A DNA stretch of 33,460 nucleotides from Bacteroidota bacterium (GCA_023430725.1 JAEYZD010000118.1:1-33460); one strand, 5' to 3'; shown: positions 1 to 7,936, numbered from the stretch's first letter. The notes: generated by a model from the letters alone, not told the origin. A program made the numbers and translations.

Positions 1-397
1 CTATGAGGAACTTTGTGAAATTCCATTTGACCCTCCTGCCGAAGATTGTACCGAGTTCGCCTGTCAGGTACCTGAAGATCGGGTGTGCCGACTCGCCGTT
101 CACATCAACCTTCGAGAACATCGGGAAGGTGACACCGTAATTGATAAGGCATCCCTCGGCTATCGATTTCTCGTCGCCCGGCTCCTGGTTGGCAAACTGG
201 TTGCTGGGGAAGCCCAGTATCACCAGACCGTCATCCTTGTATTTTTTATATAAGGCCTCGAGGCCTTCGTACTGCGGGGTGAGCCCGCACTTGCTGGCAG
301 TGTTTACAACAATCACAGCCTTGCCCTTATAATCCTCCATGCTTATCTCCTTTCCCTGGAGACTCTTCGCCTTGAACTGGTAAAAATTCTGTTTCAT
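1..397 (-). CDS. Glutathione peroxidase family, thioredoxin-type (3' end cut by window edge)
   Basis: This is a thiol peroxidase that reduces hydrogen peroxide or lipid hydroperoxides, probably in the cytoplasm since no signal peptide is seen. The 132 visible residues start at ATG 397 and run off the left edge, so only a short C-terminal piece is missing. The peroxidatic residue is Cys37 in the context NTASKCGLTPQ, with Cys rather than selenocysteine. The conserved Gln lies in FPSNQF (residues 63-68) and the Trp-Asn pair at 125-126 (WNFTKF), completing the usual catalytic set. Cys83 sits where the resolving Cys of thioredoxin-dependent members lies, so thioredoxin is the likelier reductant (inference). 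It is monocistronic as far as can be seen, with a consensus Bacteroidota promoter and an overlapping dyad upstream. The family call is very secure. Confidence 0.95.
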   Translation of the reverse strand, partial: MKQNFYQFKAKSLQGKEISMEDYKGKAVIVVNTASKCGLTPQYEGLEALYKKYKDDGLVILGFPSNQFANQEPGDEKSIAEGCLINYGVTFPMFSKVDVNGESAHPIFRYLTGELGTIFGRRVKWNFTKFLI

Positions 398-502
398 AGT
401 ATTCTGTTTTTATTTGTTTTATCGTTGCCATTGGTGCCGCTTAATCACTGTGCAGAGTTAAAGATCAATTTTTAATCTGCTACGATATTATCGGACACGA
501 CA

Positions 503-532
503 CAAAGATAAAGCAAATATTTTATATCGCAA
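503..532 (-). promoter_or_regulatory. Bacteroidota-type promoter of the glutathione peroxidase gene
   Basis: On the minus strand TTG (532-530) is followed by exactly 19 nt and then TATCTTTG (510-503), which fits the Bacteroidota -33/-7 pattern TTG-N19-TAnnTTTG. The predicted transcription start is near 496, giving a leader of about 100 nt before ATG 397. Confidence 0.7.
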
Positions 533-539
533 GCGATAT
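524..539. promoter_or_regulatory. Inverted repeat over the -33 box (candidate operator)
   Basis: ATATCGC-AA-GCGATAT is a perfect 7-bp dyad with a 2-nt centre. It covers the TTG -33 element of the peroxidase promoter, which is where a repressor would act. It could instead be a small hairpin after the oxidoreductase gene that begins at 566, but no T-run follows, so the operator reading is preferred. The binding protein is unknown. Confidence 0.4.
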
Positions 540-565
540 TCCTTAATTTCTCCGGAATTTGTTTT

Positions 566-1504
566 CTAACTCCACCGTATCACGACCTTGCCGCGGGCGT
601 GTCCCCCGGCTGCATACTGCATTGCTTCGGCAGTAGCTTCAGGTGTGTGTAATTTCTCTATAACCGGTCTGATTATCCCTTCCGATGCCAGGTTCAGAAG
701 GTATTTCAGGTCGTCAGTGTTCGTTTCTGCAGCCAGGAAAAGCATCTTCCTCCTGCCCATTGATAAAGGTTTCCCTATAACAATTGCCTTGAATATCTGG
801 GTCAGTGCACCTCCCACCATGACATATCTCCCATCCGGCTTAAGCGCCTTTCTGCACTTCAGAAGGGAGTAATTCCCGTTGACTGCCAGAATCAGGTCAT
901 ATTTCCTGTTCCCTGCTGTAAAATCCTCTTGAGTATAGTCAATTACGCGGTCTGCACCGAGAGACCTGGTCTGCTCAACGTTGCGGGTGCTGCACACGGC
1001 AGTGACCACTGCGCCGAGGTGCTTTGCGAGCTGAATGGCCATGGTCCCCACCCCGCCGCTGCTTCCAAGGATAAGCACCTCCTGCCCTTCCTGAAGATTG
1101 CCCTTGTTCCTCAGCGCCTGAAGAGCGGTCATCGAGGCCATGGGCAGAGCAGCGGCCTCCTCAAAAGAGAGACCGGCAGGTTTGGGTACAATGGCTTTCT
1201 CAGTTGCAATCGCGAATTCGGCAAAGCCTCCGAATCCGCACCCTGAGAGTTCCCCGACAATCTCATCCCCGGTCCTGAACAGGGTCACATTTTTTCCTGT
1301 TGATTCAACCACACCCGAAATGTCTGCCCCGAATATCTTCCGGGAAGGTATCATACCCATCTTCATTGAGCGGTAATCGGCAGCATTGACTGAGACAGCA
1401 CGTATCCCTACAAGCACCTCATCATCCTTCGGTTCAGGTTTCTCAACATCGCAGTATACAAGCCTGTCCGGCCTGGCTGATTTGTTATAGACAACTGCCT
1501 TCAT
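566..1504 (-). CDS. NAD(P)-dependent MDR oxidoreductase, quinone reductase-like
   Basis: A 312-residue zinc-independent medium-chain dehydrogenase/reductase. The N-terminal GroES-like domain (about 1-120) contains IFGADISGVVESTG, and the Rossmann domain has the nucleotide-binding stretch LILGSSGGVGTMAIQLAKHLG followed by TAVCSTRN, typical of NADPH-using quinone oxidoreductases and enone reductases. The zinc-ligand pattern of classical alcohol dehydrogenases is absent. The substrate cannot be predicted; a quinone, alkenal or other electrophile is usual for the family. It begins 9 nt after the stop of the upstream membrane-protein gene (1514-1924) and is very likely co-transcribed with it. A paralogue of the same length class lies at 25134-26078. 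Confidence 0.9.
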   Translation of the reverse strand: MKAVVYNKSARPDRLVYCDVEKPEPKDDEVLVGIRAVSVNAADYRSMKMGMIPSRKIFGADISGVVESTGKNVTLFRTGDEIVGELSGCGFGGFAEFAIATEKAIVPKPAGLSFEEAAALPMASMTALQALRNKGNLQEGQEVLILGSSGGVGTMAIQLAKHLGAVVTAVCSTRNVEQTRSLGADRVIDYTQEDFTAGNRKYDLILAVNGNYSLLKCRKALKPDGRYVMVGGALTQIFKAIVIGKPLSMGRRKMLFLAAETNTDDLKYLLNLASEGIIRPVIEKLHTPEATAEAMQYAAGGHARGKVVIRWS

Positions 1505-1513
1505 ATACCTGAA

Positions 1514-1924
1514 CTATGCCTCCTTCGACTTGCCCCAGGTCAGGACGATTATCATTCCCACTGCTGCCATGACCACAGCGCTGGCCAGAGTCTCGAGCAC
1601 AACCGGTACAAGTGAATTGTACATTGTTGTCATTGAGAAAAGGGAGAGATCGATTGTAGCCGTGAAGAGAGCTCCGAACAGCGCGCCGGTCTTCAGTCCG
1701 TCAGTGACTCTCCGGGCCCCGGCCCACTTCAGGAACAGGGTCAGGAACAATGCGATAAGGAGATTTGACAGGATCATTGCCCACCATACCATCTCCCCTT
1801 CCGGGCGGTTGGCACACGTGTTTGTCATTGGAGAAAAGAAGTTGTACAGCAGCACACCGTAAACGAGCCAGCCGATGAGGAAGTAAGCTATCCCCCCGAA
1901 TAAAGTACCCCTTAAGATTTTCAT
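1514..1924 (-). CDS. Small integral membrane protein, unknown function
   Basis: A 136-residue protein with four apparent transmembrane segments, at about residues 8-30, 48-66, 78-98 and 106-128. The first inter-helix loop is short and polar and contains a single Cys (NTCANRPEGEMVWW). The layout resembles DUF1761-like small membrane proteins, but I cannot assign a family with confidence. It starts at ATG 1924 and ends 9 nt before the MDR oxidoreductase gene, so the two are probably one operon, perhaps together with the methyltransferase 73 nt upstream. No enzymatic motif is visible. Confidence 0.75.
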   Translation of the reverse strand: MKILRGTLFGGIAYFLIGWLVYGVLLYNFFSPMTNTCANRPEGEMVWWAMILSNLLIALFLTLFLKWAGARRVTDGLKTGALFGALFTATIDLSLFSMTTMYNSLVPVVLETLASAVVMAAVGMIIVLTWGKSKEA

Positions 1925-1997
1925 GATCAGTGTTTTTTAGGTTAACAGTACAATTTAATAAAAAAATCAAATCAGTCCTCCGCAAAAAAGGGCGGAT

Positions 1998-2621
1998 TCA
2001 TCTGTTGACCGAACCCATCACAGACATCGCTGCAACCACAAAGACTCCTTCACCCCTCTCATCACGGGTTGTTATTGCCAGTCCTGCCTCTGTTGCCAGT
2101 CTGTCAAGTCCGCCGCGGGCCATGTATTGCATGAAGTTGCGGTAATGATCGCCCCCGGCAGCACGTTCAATGCTCCGAGACAACCATGCTGCCGGCCCCT
2201 TCCGCATGGGACAGTTATAGTCGACTATTATGGTCCTTTTCGCAAGGCGACTCATCTCCCCCAGCACACGGACACCTGTCTCCGGATCAAACTGGTGCAT
2301 TGCGAGGGATGACACAGCCACATCGAAGCTGAGGTCAGAAAAGCATGACAGGTCGGTTGCATCGAGCAGCCTGAAAGAGACGTTGGATACTCTTCGCCTC
2401 TGCGCAGTCCGGCGGGAAGTTGTGATCATATCTTCTGACAGATCAATGCCTGTTACATGACCTGCAGTGCGGGCCATTACAAGTGACAGTGCTCCTGTCC
2501 CGCAGGCTATGTCAATGACCTTCTCGCCAGGGAGTATCATGGCAGCAACGTGCCCGCGAAGCCCGCTGATCAGCGGATCAATGAAAACCTGGTAGAAAAA
2601 TCCTTTGACTGAGAAGCCCAT
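1998..2621 (-). CDS. Class I SAM-dependent methyltransferase
   Basis: A 207-residue Rossmann-fold methyltransferase. Motif I is VIDIACGTGALSL (about residues 35-47), followed by the acidic ribose-binding position in GIDLSEDMI, and motif II/III-like RLLDATDLSCF and FDVAVSSLAMHQF, all standard for the Methyltransf_11/25 group. A small molecule is the likely substrate, but none can be named. Near the C-terminus a Gly/Arg-rich segment (ARGGLDRLATEAGL) resembles the substrate-binding end of such enzymes. The start at ATG 2621 lies about 19 nt downstream of a TATATTTG box, implying a very short leader. It is the first gene of the minus-strand block that continues into the membrane protein and MDR oxidoreductase. 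Confidence 0.88.
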   Translation of the reverse strand: MGFSVKGFFYQVFIDPLISGLRGHVAAMILPGEKVIDIACGTGALSLVMARTAGHVTGIDLSEDMITTSRRTAQRRRVSNVSFRLLDATDLSCFSDLSFDVAVSSLAMHQFDPETGVRVLGEMSRLAKRTIIVDYNCPMRKGPAAWLSRSIERAAGGDHYRNFMQYMARGGLDRLATEAGLAITTRDERGEGVFVVAAMSVMGSVNR

Positions 2622-2639
2622 AAAGTAGTTTTACTGTAA

Positions 2640-2647
2640 CAAATATA
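2640..2647 (-). promoter_or_regulatory. -7 promoter box (TATATTTG) of the methyltransferase gene
   Basis: The minus strand reads TATATTTG, an exact TAnnTTTG match, ending 18 nt before ATG 2621. No good TTG is found at the -33 position, so the support is the -7 box and its location only. Confidence 0.5.
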
Positions 2648-2799
2648 GGTTATAAACCCCGGTTTCGGCTCGCCCGGAGACCGGACTGGTCTACGGGGCT
2701 TACTTGTCACTGCTTCCTTTTATACTTTTCCCCTCACGGCAACGTTAATTTGTAGTTAAGGGATTGACCCGTCAAGGGGGGAACATTTAAAGGGACAAG

Positions 2800-3789
2800 A
2801 TGAGTGCAGGAGAGAACCGGCCGGACAACGCCATCCATGGCGTAACCTATTTATATGCTGTAAAATCAGCCCTTTTCGGGGTGGCCGTCGGCGATGCGCT
2901 GGGTGTGCCGGTTGAATTCGAAAGAAGGGCAGACATCGGTCGCGAACCGGTTACCGGCATGACCGGGTACGGCACATACGACCTCCCTCCCGGCACCTGG
3001 TCAGATGACAGCTCACTCACCTTCTGCCTGGCCGAGGCGCTGACGCAGGGATTTGACCTTGAAACAATCGGCAGGAATTTCGTAAGGTGGCACCGTGAGG
3101 CCTACTGGACCGCGCAGGGCGAAGTTTTTGATGTCGGCAATGCGACGAGGGTAGCCATCGACCGCATGGCACACGGCTCTCCGGCCGGCATGGCTGGCCC
3201 GAGCGACGAGGCCTCGAACGGCAACGGCTCGCTGATGCGGATTCTGCCACTGCTGTTTCATATGAACGGCAAACCTCTTACAGAGCGATTTGAGCTGACG
3301 CGACAGGTATCCTCAATCACACACGGGCACATACGGTCAGTGATAGCCTGCTTCTACTACCTCGAATTTGCACGTCAGATAATGGAGGGGAAGGAGAAAT
3401 TTGCCATCTACCGGGACCTTCAGAGGGTGGTCTCGGAACATCTCTCGGCACTGCTGATTGACCCGGCTGAGGTTGTCATTTTTGACCGTCTCCTGAAGTA
3501 TGACATCCACAGGCTTACTGAAGCTGAGATCCGAAGCAGCGGCTACGTGATTGACACCCTCGAGGCGGCCGTCTGGTGCCTCCTCACCACTGAATCCTAC
3601 TCCGAAGCCGTTCTCCGCGCCGTCAATCTTGGCCAGGATACTGATACCACCGCCGCCGTCACAGGCGGACTTGCCGGCCTTCTCTACGGCTATGACGCAA
3701 TACCCTCAGAGTGGATAACTCTGATCGCCAGGAAGGATGATATAGCAAATCTCGCCGAAAGGCTTGCAGGGAGACTATCCGGAATTTAA
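2800..3789 (+). CDS. ADP-ribosylglycohydrolase family protein
   Basis: A 329-residue ADP-ribosylglycohydrolase (DraG/ARH fold) that would hydrolyse ADP-ribose from a modified amino acid or a small molecule using two Mg2+ ions. Family hallmarks are FGVAVGDALGVPVEF (26-40), the metal-binding GTWSDDSS with Asp69 and Asp70 (65-72), the NGNGSLMRI block, the RQVSSITHGH block, and the C-terminal metal motif NLGQDTDTTAA near residues 275-285. All expected Asp/Thr metal ligands are present, so it should be active. There is no signal peptide, so it acts in the cytoplasm. The next gene (TrpF-like) starts 39 nt downstream and may be co-transcribed. No ADP-ribosyltransferase partner is visible nearby, so the physiological target is unknown. 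Confidence 0.95.
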   Translation: MSAGENRPDNAIHGVTYLYAVKSALFGVAVGDALGVPVEFERRADIGREPVTGMTGYGTYDLPPGTWSDDSSLTFCLAEALTQGFDLETIGRNFVRWHREAYWTAQGEVFDVGNATRVAIDRMAHGSPAGMAGPSDEASNGNGSLMRILPLLFHMNGKPLTERFELTRQVSSITHGHIRSVIACFYYLEFARQIMEGKEKFAIYRDLQRVVSEHLSALLIDPAEVVIFDRLLKYDIHRLTEAEIRSSGYVIDTLEAAVWCLLTTESYSEAVLRAVNLGQDTDTTAAVTGGLAGLLYGYDAIPSEWITLIARKDDIANLAERLAGRLSGI

Positions 3790-3828
3790 CATTTTATTAT
3801 CTTTATTGCTCAGCCACAACCAGTGAAT

Positions 3829-4497
3829 ATGAGCACCAGGATCAAGATATGCTGCATCAGGGACATCCTTGAGGCAGAGACGGCCATACGGTACGGCGCT
3901 TCTGCAATAGGCCTGGTGGCAGCCATGCCCAGTGGTCCCGGCCCCATACCTGATGAGCTCATCAGGCAGATCGCCGCCGCCACACCTCCGCCGGTGGCAA
4001 CTTTCCTGCTTACTAGCCGGACCTCGGTCAGGGAGATCATAGAACACCACCGTCTGACACATACGAATACAATCCAGATAGTTGATGCGCTGGCAGAGGG
4101 TACTTACAAAGAACTTAAGACTGCATTGCCTAACGTAAAGATTGTCCAGGTAATTCACGTTATAAGCGAGGCGTCGGTGGAGGAAGCCGTAAGGATCTCA
4201 CGGTCTGTAGATGCACTCCTGCTCGACAGCGGCAATCCGAATCTCAGGGTAAAGGAGCTTGGAGGCACAGGCCGGGTTCATGACTGGCAGCTGAGCCGGA
4301 AGATCAGGGAGCAGACCTCATGCCCGGTGTTCCTGGCAGGTGGGTTGAAGCCGGAGAATGTAAGGGAGGCAATTGAGACTGTTGAGCCGTTCGCGGTTGA
4401 TGTATGCAGCGGTGTCAGAACCAACGGCCTGCTTGACGGGGAGAAACTGAAAAAATTCATCAGCGAGGTCCGCAGTGCTGTCAGATCTGAGAACTGA
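3829..4497 (+). CDS. Phosphoribosylanthranilate isomerase (TrpF)-like TIM-barrel protein, divergent subgroup
   Basis: A 222-residue TrpF-fold protein. The two residues needed for the TrpF Amadori rearrangement are positionally kept: a Cys in KICCIRD near the N-terminus and an Asp in DALLLDSG. The phosphate-binding loops GGTGRVHDW, LAGGLKPENV and VDVCSGV are also recognisable. However, the canonical GF-F---SPR region after strand 2 is replaced by IGLVAAMPSGPGP, and HDW and CSGVR replace the usual FDW and SSGVE. No other trp gene is in the window. It may therefore be a paralogue acting on a different ribosyl or sugar-amine substrate. Start: the frame opens at GTG 3823, but ATG 3829 gives the family-like N-terminus MSTRIKICC and is preferred. 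Confidence 0.82.
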   Translation: MSTRIKICCIRDILEAETAIRYGASAIGLVAAMPSGPGPIPDELIRQIAAATPPPVATFLLTSRTSVREIIEHHRLTHTNTIQIVDALAEGTYKELKTALPNVKIVQVIHVISEASVEEAVRISRSVDALLLDSGNPNLRVKELGGTGRVHDWQLSRKIREQTSCPVFLAGGLKPENVREAIETVEPFAVDVCSGVRTNGLLDGEKLKKFISEVRSAVRSEN

Positions 4498-4546
4498 TTT
4501 AAAATGCAATTCCGCACATCTTCAGGTCTTTATTGAGACAAGTGAA

Positions 4547-4624
4547 ATGAAACTGAAAATTCTGGTCGGCAGCGGAAGGAAAATGGTCTTGCTGCCATGG
4601 TTCCAGGCCGGATCTGATAAATAA
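4547..4624 (+). other. 25-codon ORF, possible remnant of a decayed gene
   Basis: ATG 4547 opens a 25-residue frame (MKLKILVGSGRKMVLLPWFQ...) ended by TAA. The beginning reminds me of the N-terminus of some isoprenylcysteine methyltransferase-like membrane proteins, but this is a weak recollection. It lies between the TrpF-like gene and the OsmC gene. It could equally be chance or leader sequence. Confidence 0.2.
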
Positions 4625-4644
4625 ACTTAAATTCCTTACTTGCA

Positions 4645-5106
4645 ATGGACAAATCAAAAGAACTGACAGCCAGTCTGAAGCTGATCAATGACAAGCTGCA
4701 TTTCACGGGCAGCGTTGAGGGGAACAGCCCTGTTTCAATTGACTACACCCCTCCCCTTGGTGACAACCTGGGGTATACCTCGCTTGAGCTGCTGCTGCTG
4801 AGCCTCTCATCATGCATCGGCAGCGCCACCCTCACCTTCCTCCGCAGGATGGGCAAAACAATCACCAACTTTGAGATCAGGTCAAAAGGACTAAGGAAGC
4901 AGGAGCATCCGACAGGACTTTCCCACATAATAATGGAAATGGACATCACTTCCGACAACCTCCTTGAAGCTGAGGTTGACAAGGTCGTGAAGCTCGCCGA
5001 AGCTACCTACTGCCCTGTCTGGTCAATGCTCAGGGGCAATGTGACCGTTGAGGTGAAGTATAATATTAACGGGCAGAAGGATATACCACCGTCACCGGCG
5101 CTGTGA
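4645..5106 (+). CDS. OsmC family protein (organic hydroperoxide/stress-related)
   Basis: A 153-residue OsmC/Ohr-fold protein. These proteins are small cytoplasmic thiol peroxidases or relatives that form intertwined dimers. Both conserved cysteines are present: one in LLSLSSCIGSAT (about residue 57) and one in EATYCPVWSML (about residue 124), spaced as in peroxidatic/resolving pairs. The N-terminus follows the general OsmC pattern of a beta-sheet with a GxxxGYTSLELLLLSLSSC core. Members with both Cys can reduce organic hydroperoxides, which would fit the peroxidase at the left end of the window, but no regulatory link is seen. It starts at ATG 4645, 147 nt after the TrpF-like gene. Confidence 0.9.
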   Translation: MDKSKELTASLKLINDKLHFTGSVEGNSPVSIDYTPPLGDNLGYTSLELLLLSLSSCIGSATLTFLRRMGKTITNFEIRSKGLRKQEHPTGLSHIIMEMDITSDNLLEAEVDKVVKLAEATYCPVWSMLRGNVTVEVKYNINGQKDIPPSPAL

Positions 5107-5240
5107 AACCGGCACCTTCACTCCTGGAAGAGCTGACGCAAAACCAAACATAGCAGTTTGACATGAATACTTGCATGCTATGACCGGAATTATGCATAAC
5201 TTTATCAGTGCAATCTCTGGAATAATTAGTCTACCTGCAT

Positions 5241-7106
5241 ATGAATCATTTGCGTCTGATAACCGGAGTCATTCTGCTGCTCTTTGCAGTTTCCTGCGAG
5301 TATGAGCCCAAAGGTGTTTCTGAACGTAGTCTGCAGCCGCCGGGAGAAGCCCCGGAACTGATCACGCTTGAACTTGATCTGCCGCTGGACAATGATACAG
5401 CCATCCTCCCCTACAGGCACATATGGTATCATTTCGAAAGCCCGGGACACGAAATAAACTGGATCAGATGGTATATAGATGCCAGCATGAGCGAGACAGT
5501 CATGTCGGATGAGGGTTTCTTCGAGCTGCCAAACTTCAGCCAGCCAGACGGGTGGCACAACCTCAGATTGGAGGTTTTTATATCCTCTGGCACCGGCAGC
5601 CTTGCCGACTCCCTTGAGATGGAGGGAACAGTTGTCTCTGTCGGCCAGTGGACAGTCAAGACCCTCGGTACGCAATACAAGAAGGTGACTCCATCTTCAA
5701 AGGATGGATTCCTGAGGCTGAGGTGGCCTCCGGCCGGTGATGAACAGCCGGAATACACTGTTTCCTACATGAATCAGGAGATAGGCAAAACAACCGCATC
5801 CGAATTTATCGTTAAGGAATATGTGGGCCAGGGCGGAAGATTCGCGGTCTCCTATATTGATAGCAGGGATGGGAGCACCGTATATTACGGGTATGTCGAA
5901 CTTCCTGAGGAAAATTATGTCAGCTGGCAGGCTGATCGAAATAACAACTATTATGTTTCCCTGAATAAATTACCGTACTATTCAGCTGTCGATACGATTG
6001 TGCTGGTGATGTATGATTTCCGCAGCGGGTATCTCATTTTAGACCAGACCACTGACCCCGGGCAGAGCAGCTTCACCCTTCCGGACTCGCTTTTCGGTGC
6101 GCAGATGAAGATATGGATGGTGGTTGTTCCGAAGTACAAGGACGCATCCTATAATGCAGACTATAAATATACGTCACCCTTTGCTACACCACGAATTGAT
6201 GTCAGAGTTGGTTATCCTTCACCAGCATTCAGTGAATTCTTCCATACCGGGCCCGGCGAGTTCGTTTATCATGGATGGTTGCCGGGCAAGTCAACTGATC
6301 AGGATTACATTCTGAGATATTCATTGCTTCATGACAGCATAGTTGACTACGCGGGAAAGCCCTCTTCCGATCCTGTCACATCAGGGACCTGGTTCCGGAA
6401 TCCTTCAGTATCTGCCGACGGAAGCTGGTATACCGCAAGGATTCCTTTCTCTCAGTCTGCAGTGGTGGGATCGGCAGATAACCTTTCCGGGTACAGGATA
6501 GCGGATCTTACCGCAGTCACAAGTTACTCATACATAACCCCCATGCCGGTATCAAACACCGGAATCGGTATAGTGATCAGCAATTCTGAATGGCATCTCT
6601 ATGATTTCAGGAATGATGTCGTCGTTGCCAGCCGTTATGAGGCAGCTGTTACGGAAAGTCAGGGTATCTCTGCTGACGGTGGATATATCTATTTCCGGAC
6701 ATATCATGAACTTCGCCTCTTTTCGTGGCATAACGGAATACTCAATTCAGAGCATGTCTTATCCCGTGGTGAATCACCATTCTACGACTTCTTTGCTTTC
6801 TTCCCCGAAGAGCCTGAGATGGCCGCCGGATGGGATGCAACTTCCGGTACTTTTTACAAGATCAGGTGCTCTGATCTGAGTACACAAGACTCATTCCAGG
6901 TCCCTGAAGAGATGATCCTGGATATCGATTTCTATGGCAGTATGATCCTCTCTTACTCCCGGCAGACGCTCGTTGTCAGGAGCCTCGATGACGGGACTCT
7001 CCTCCGCAGCATCCCTGTGAGCATAATCAATCCCGGGACGGGGATGCTGAGGCTGTGCGGCGGATCAATCTTTTATAATAACGGACTCAGGTATTTCCTC
7101 AGATGA
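5241..7106 (+). CDS. Large lipoprotein of unknown function, FnIII-like and propeller-like regions
   Basis: A 621-residue exported lipoprotein. The N-terminus MNHLRLITGVILLLFAVSC is a lipoprotein signal peptide with lipobox AVSC (Cys19). Residues 40-145 look like an all-beta domain rich in aromatic residues (WYHF, WIRWYID). Residues about 150-225 resemble a fibronectin type III or Ig-like domain (FLRLRWPPAG...YTVSYMNQE). The last 350 residues contain repeated short beta-strand blocks with phrases such as RNPSVSADGSWY and SQGISADGGYIYF, suggesting a beta-propeller. I do not recognise the family. The beta-barrel gene follows after 31 nt, so the two are likely co-expressed, and their products may interact at the outer membrane (inference). 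Confidence 0.75.
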   Translation: MNHLRLITGVILLLFAVSCEYEPKGVSERSLQPPGEAPELITLELDLPLDNDTAILPYRHIWYHFESPGHEINWIRWYIDASMSETVMSDEGFFELPNFSQPDGWHNLRLEVFISSGTGSLADSLEMEGTVVSVGQWTVKTLGTQYKKVTPSSKDGFLRLRWPPAGDEQPEYTVSYMNQEIGKTTASEFIVKEYVGQGGRFAVSYIDSRDGSTVYYGYVELPEENYVSWQADRNNNYYVSLNKLPYYSAVDTIVLVMYDFRSGYLILDQTTDPGQSSFTLPDSLFGAQMKIWMVVVPKYKDASYNADYKYTSPFATPRIDVRVGYPSPAFSEFFHTGPGEFVYHGWLPGKSTDQDYILRYSLLHDSIVDYAGKPSSDPVTSGTWFRNPSVSADGSWYTARIPFSQSAVVGSADNLSGYRIADLTAVTSYSYITPMPVSNTGIGIVISNSEWHLYDFRNDVVVASRYEAAVTESQGISADGGYIYFRTYHELRLFSWHNGILNSEHVLSRGESPFYDFFAFFPEEPEMAAGWDATSGTFYKIRCSDLSTQDSFQVPEEMILDIDFYGSMILSYSRQTLVVRSLDDGTLLRSIPVSIINPGTGMLRLCGGSIFYNNGLRYFLR

Positions 7107-7137
7107 GTGTTTCAGGAATGCCCCGGATAAAAGAAAC

Positions 7138-7860
7138 ATGCAAATGAAAAGATCTCATATGAAGTTTGCGTCATTGACAATGCTGGCCGCCTCGTTGCTT
7201 CCGGCTGACCTCACCGGTCAGGAGCTACGTGCTTCATTCACTGCCGGGGTGGGAACCTACAGGATGCAGAGCCTGAAGACATACATTGAGATTATAAATG
7301 AAAGCCTGCCCTTTAGCCCCGAGCTGGTTGACGCATTCCCTCCATCCCTCTGGTACTCCGCTGAGGTAGCCGTTATCAGGGGCGATTTTAGCTGGGGGCT
7401 GGCTGTAAGTTACAACTCAACCGGTTCGAGAGTATCGCTGAAGGATTATTCCGGTGAATATCTCTCCGATCGTATGCTCAGTTCAATCTCACCCGGATTC
7501 ACTGCCGGGTATCTTCTTCCTCCTCTTGCCGAAAGGATCACCCTGACCCCAGGCGCCATGCTGGGGGTGACATTCTCAACTATGAAAGTGGATGAGACCC
7601 TGGTGGCAGACGAGGAATACATTAATGATTATCATGAAGATTTCGGAGCTTTTGGCCTTTACGGCGGCCCGTCTCTCAGGCTGGCCTGGGCAGTGACTCC
7701 GGCAGTCAGCCTGGAACTGCAAACCGGGTATATCCTGACTTATGGCATTGCCCGGTTCAAACCTAAAAAGGAACGTGACTCATGGTCAGGGTCGTATGAG
7801 ATACATCCCGACTGGAACGGACTGAGGTGCGGTCTGTCACTGTGCATTGCTTTTCGATGA
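7138..7860 (+). CDS. Predicted outer-membrane beta-barrel protein, unknown function
   Basis: A roughly 230-residue protein with a signal peptide (MKFASLTMLAASLLPADLTGQ) followed by amphipathic beta-strand patterns with aromatic girdles, such as LRASFTAGVGTYRMQSL, WGLAVSYNSTGSRVSL and LRLAWAVTPAVSLELQTGYILTYG. The last residues (GLRCGLSLCIAFR) place a Phe near the C-terminus, as in outer-membrane barrels of the PorT or OmpA-like N-terminal type, although the terminal residue is Arg. In-frame starts exist at ATG 7138, 7144 and 7159; the last gives the cleanest signal peptide. It follows the lipoprotein gene by 31 nt and probably forms a two-gene operon with it. No function can be assigned. Confidence 0.72.
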   Translation: MQMKRSHMKFASLTMLAASLLPADLTGQELRASFTAGVGTYRMQSLKTYIEIINESLPFSPELVDAFPPSLWYSAEVAVIRGDFSWGLAVSYNSTGSRVSLKDYSGEYLSDRMLSSISPGFTAGYLLPPLAERITLTPGAMLGVTFSTMKVDETLVADEEYINDYHEDFGAFGLYGGPSLRLAWAVTPAVSLELQTGYILTYGIARFKPKKERDSWSGSYEIHPDWNGLRCGLSLCIAFR

Positions 7861-7928
7861 TATGTGATGGTGTAATCAGATCAATTGTGATAAATATAAC
7901 AGTTCGGTCGGCGGTGCATTAATTCTCT

Positions 7929-7936
7929 TATTTTTG
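7929..7936 (+). promoter_or_regulatory. -7 promoter box (TATTTTTG) before the small membrane protein gene
   Basis: TATTTTTG matches TAnnTTTG exactly and ends 16 nt before ATG 7953. A Bacteroidota transcript starting about 7 nt downstream would have a leader of only about 10 nt. The -33 region has no clear TTG. It is the best candidate promoter for the whole receptor-hem cluster. Confidence 0.5.

Noticed and set aside
5155..5185. TTGACA...TATGAC sigma70-like promoter before the lipoprotein gene
   Set aside because: The spacing is short, and Bacteroidota promoters use TAnnTTTG, so the E. coli-style match is probably chance.
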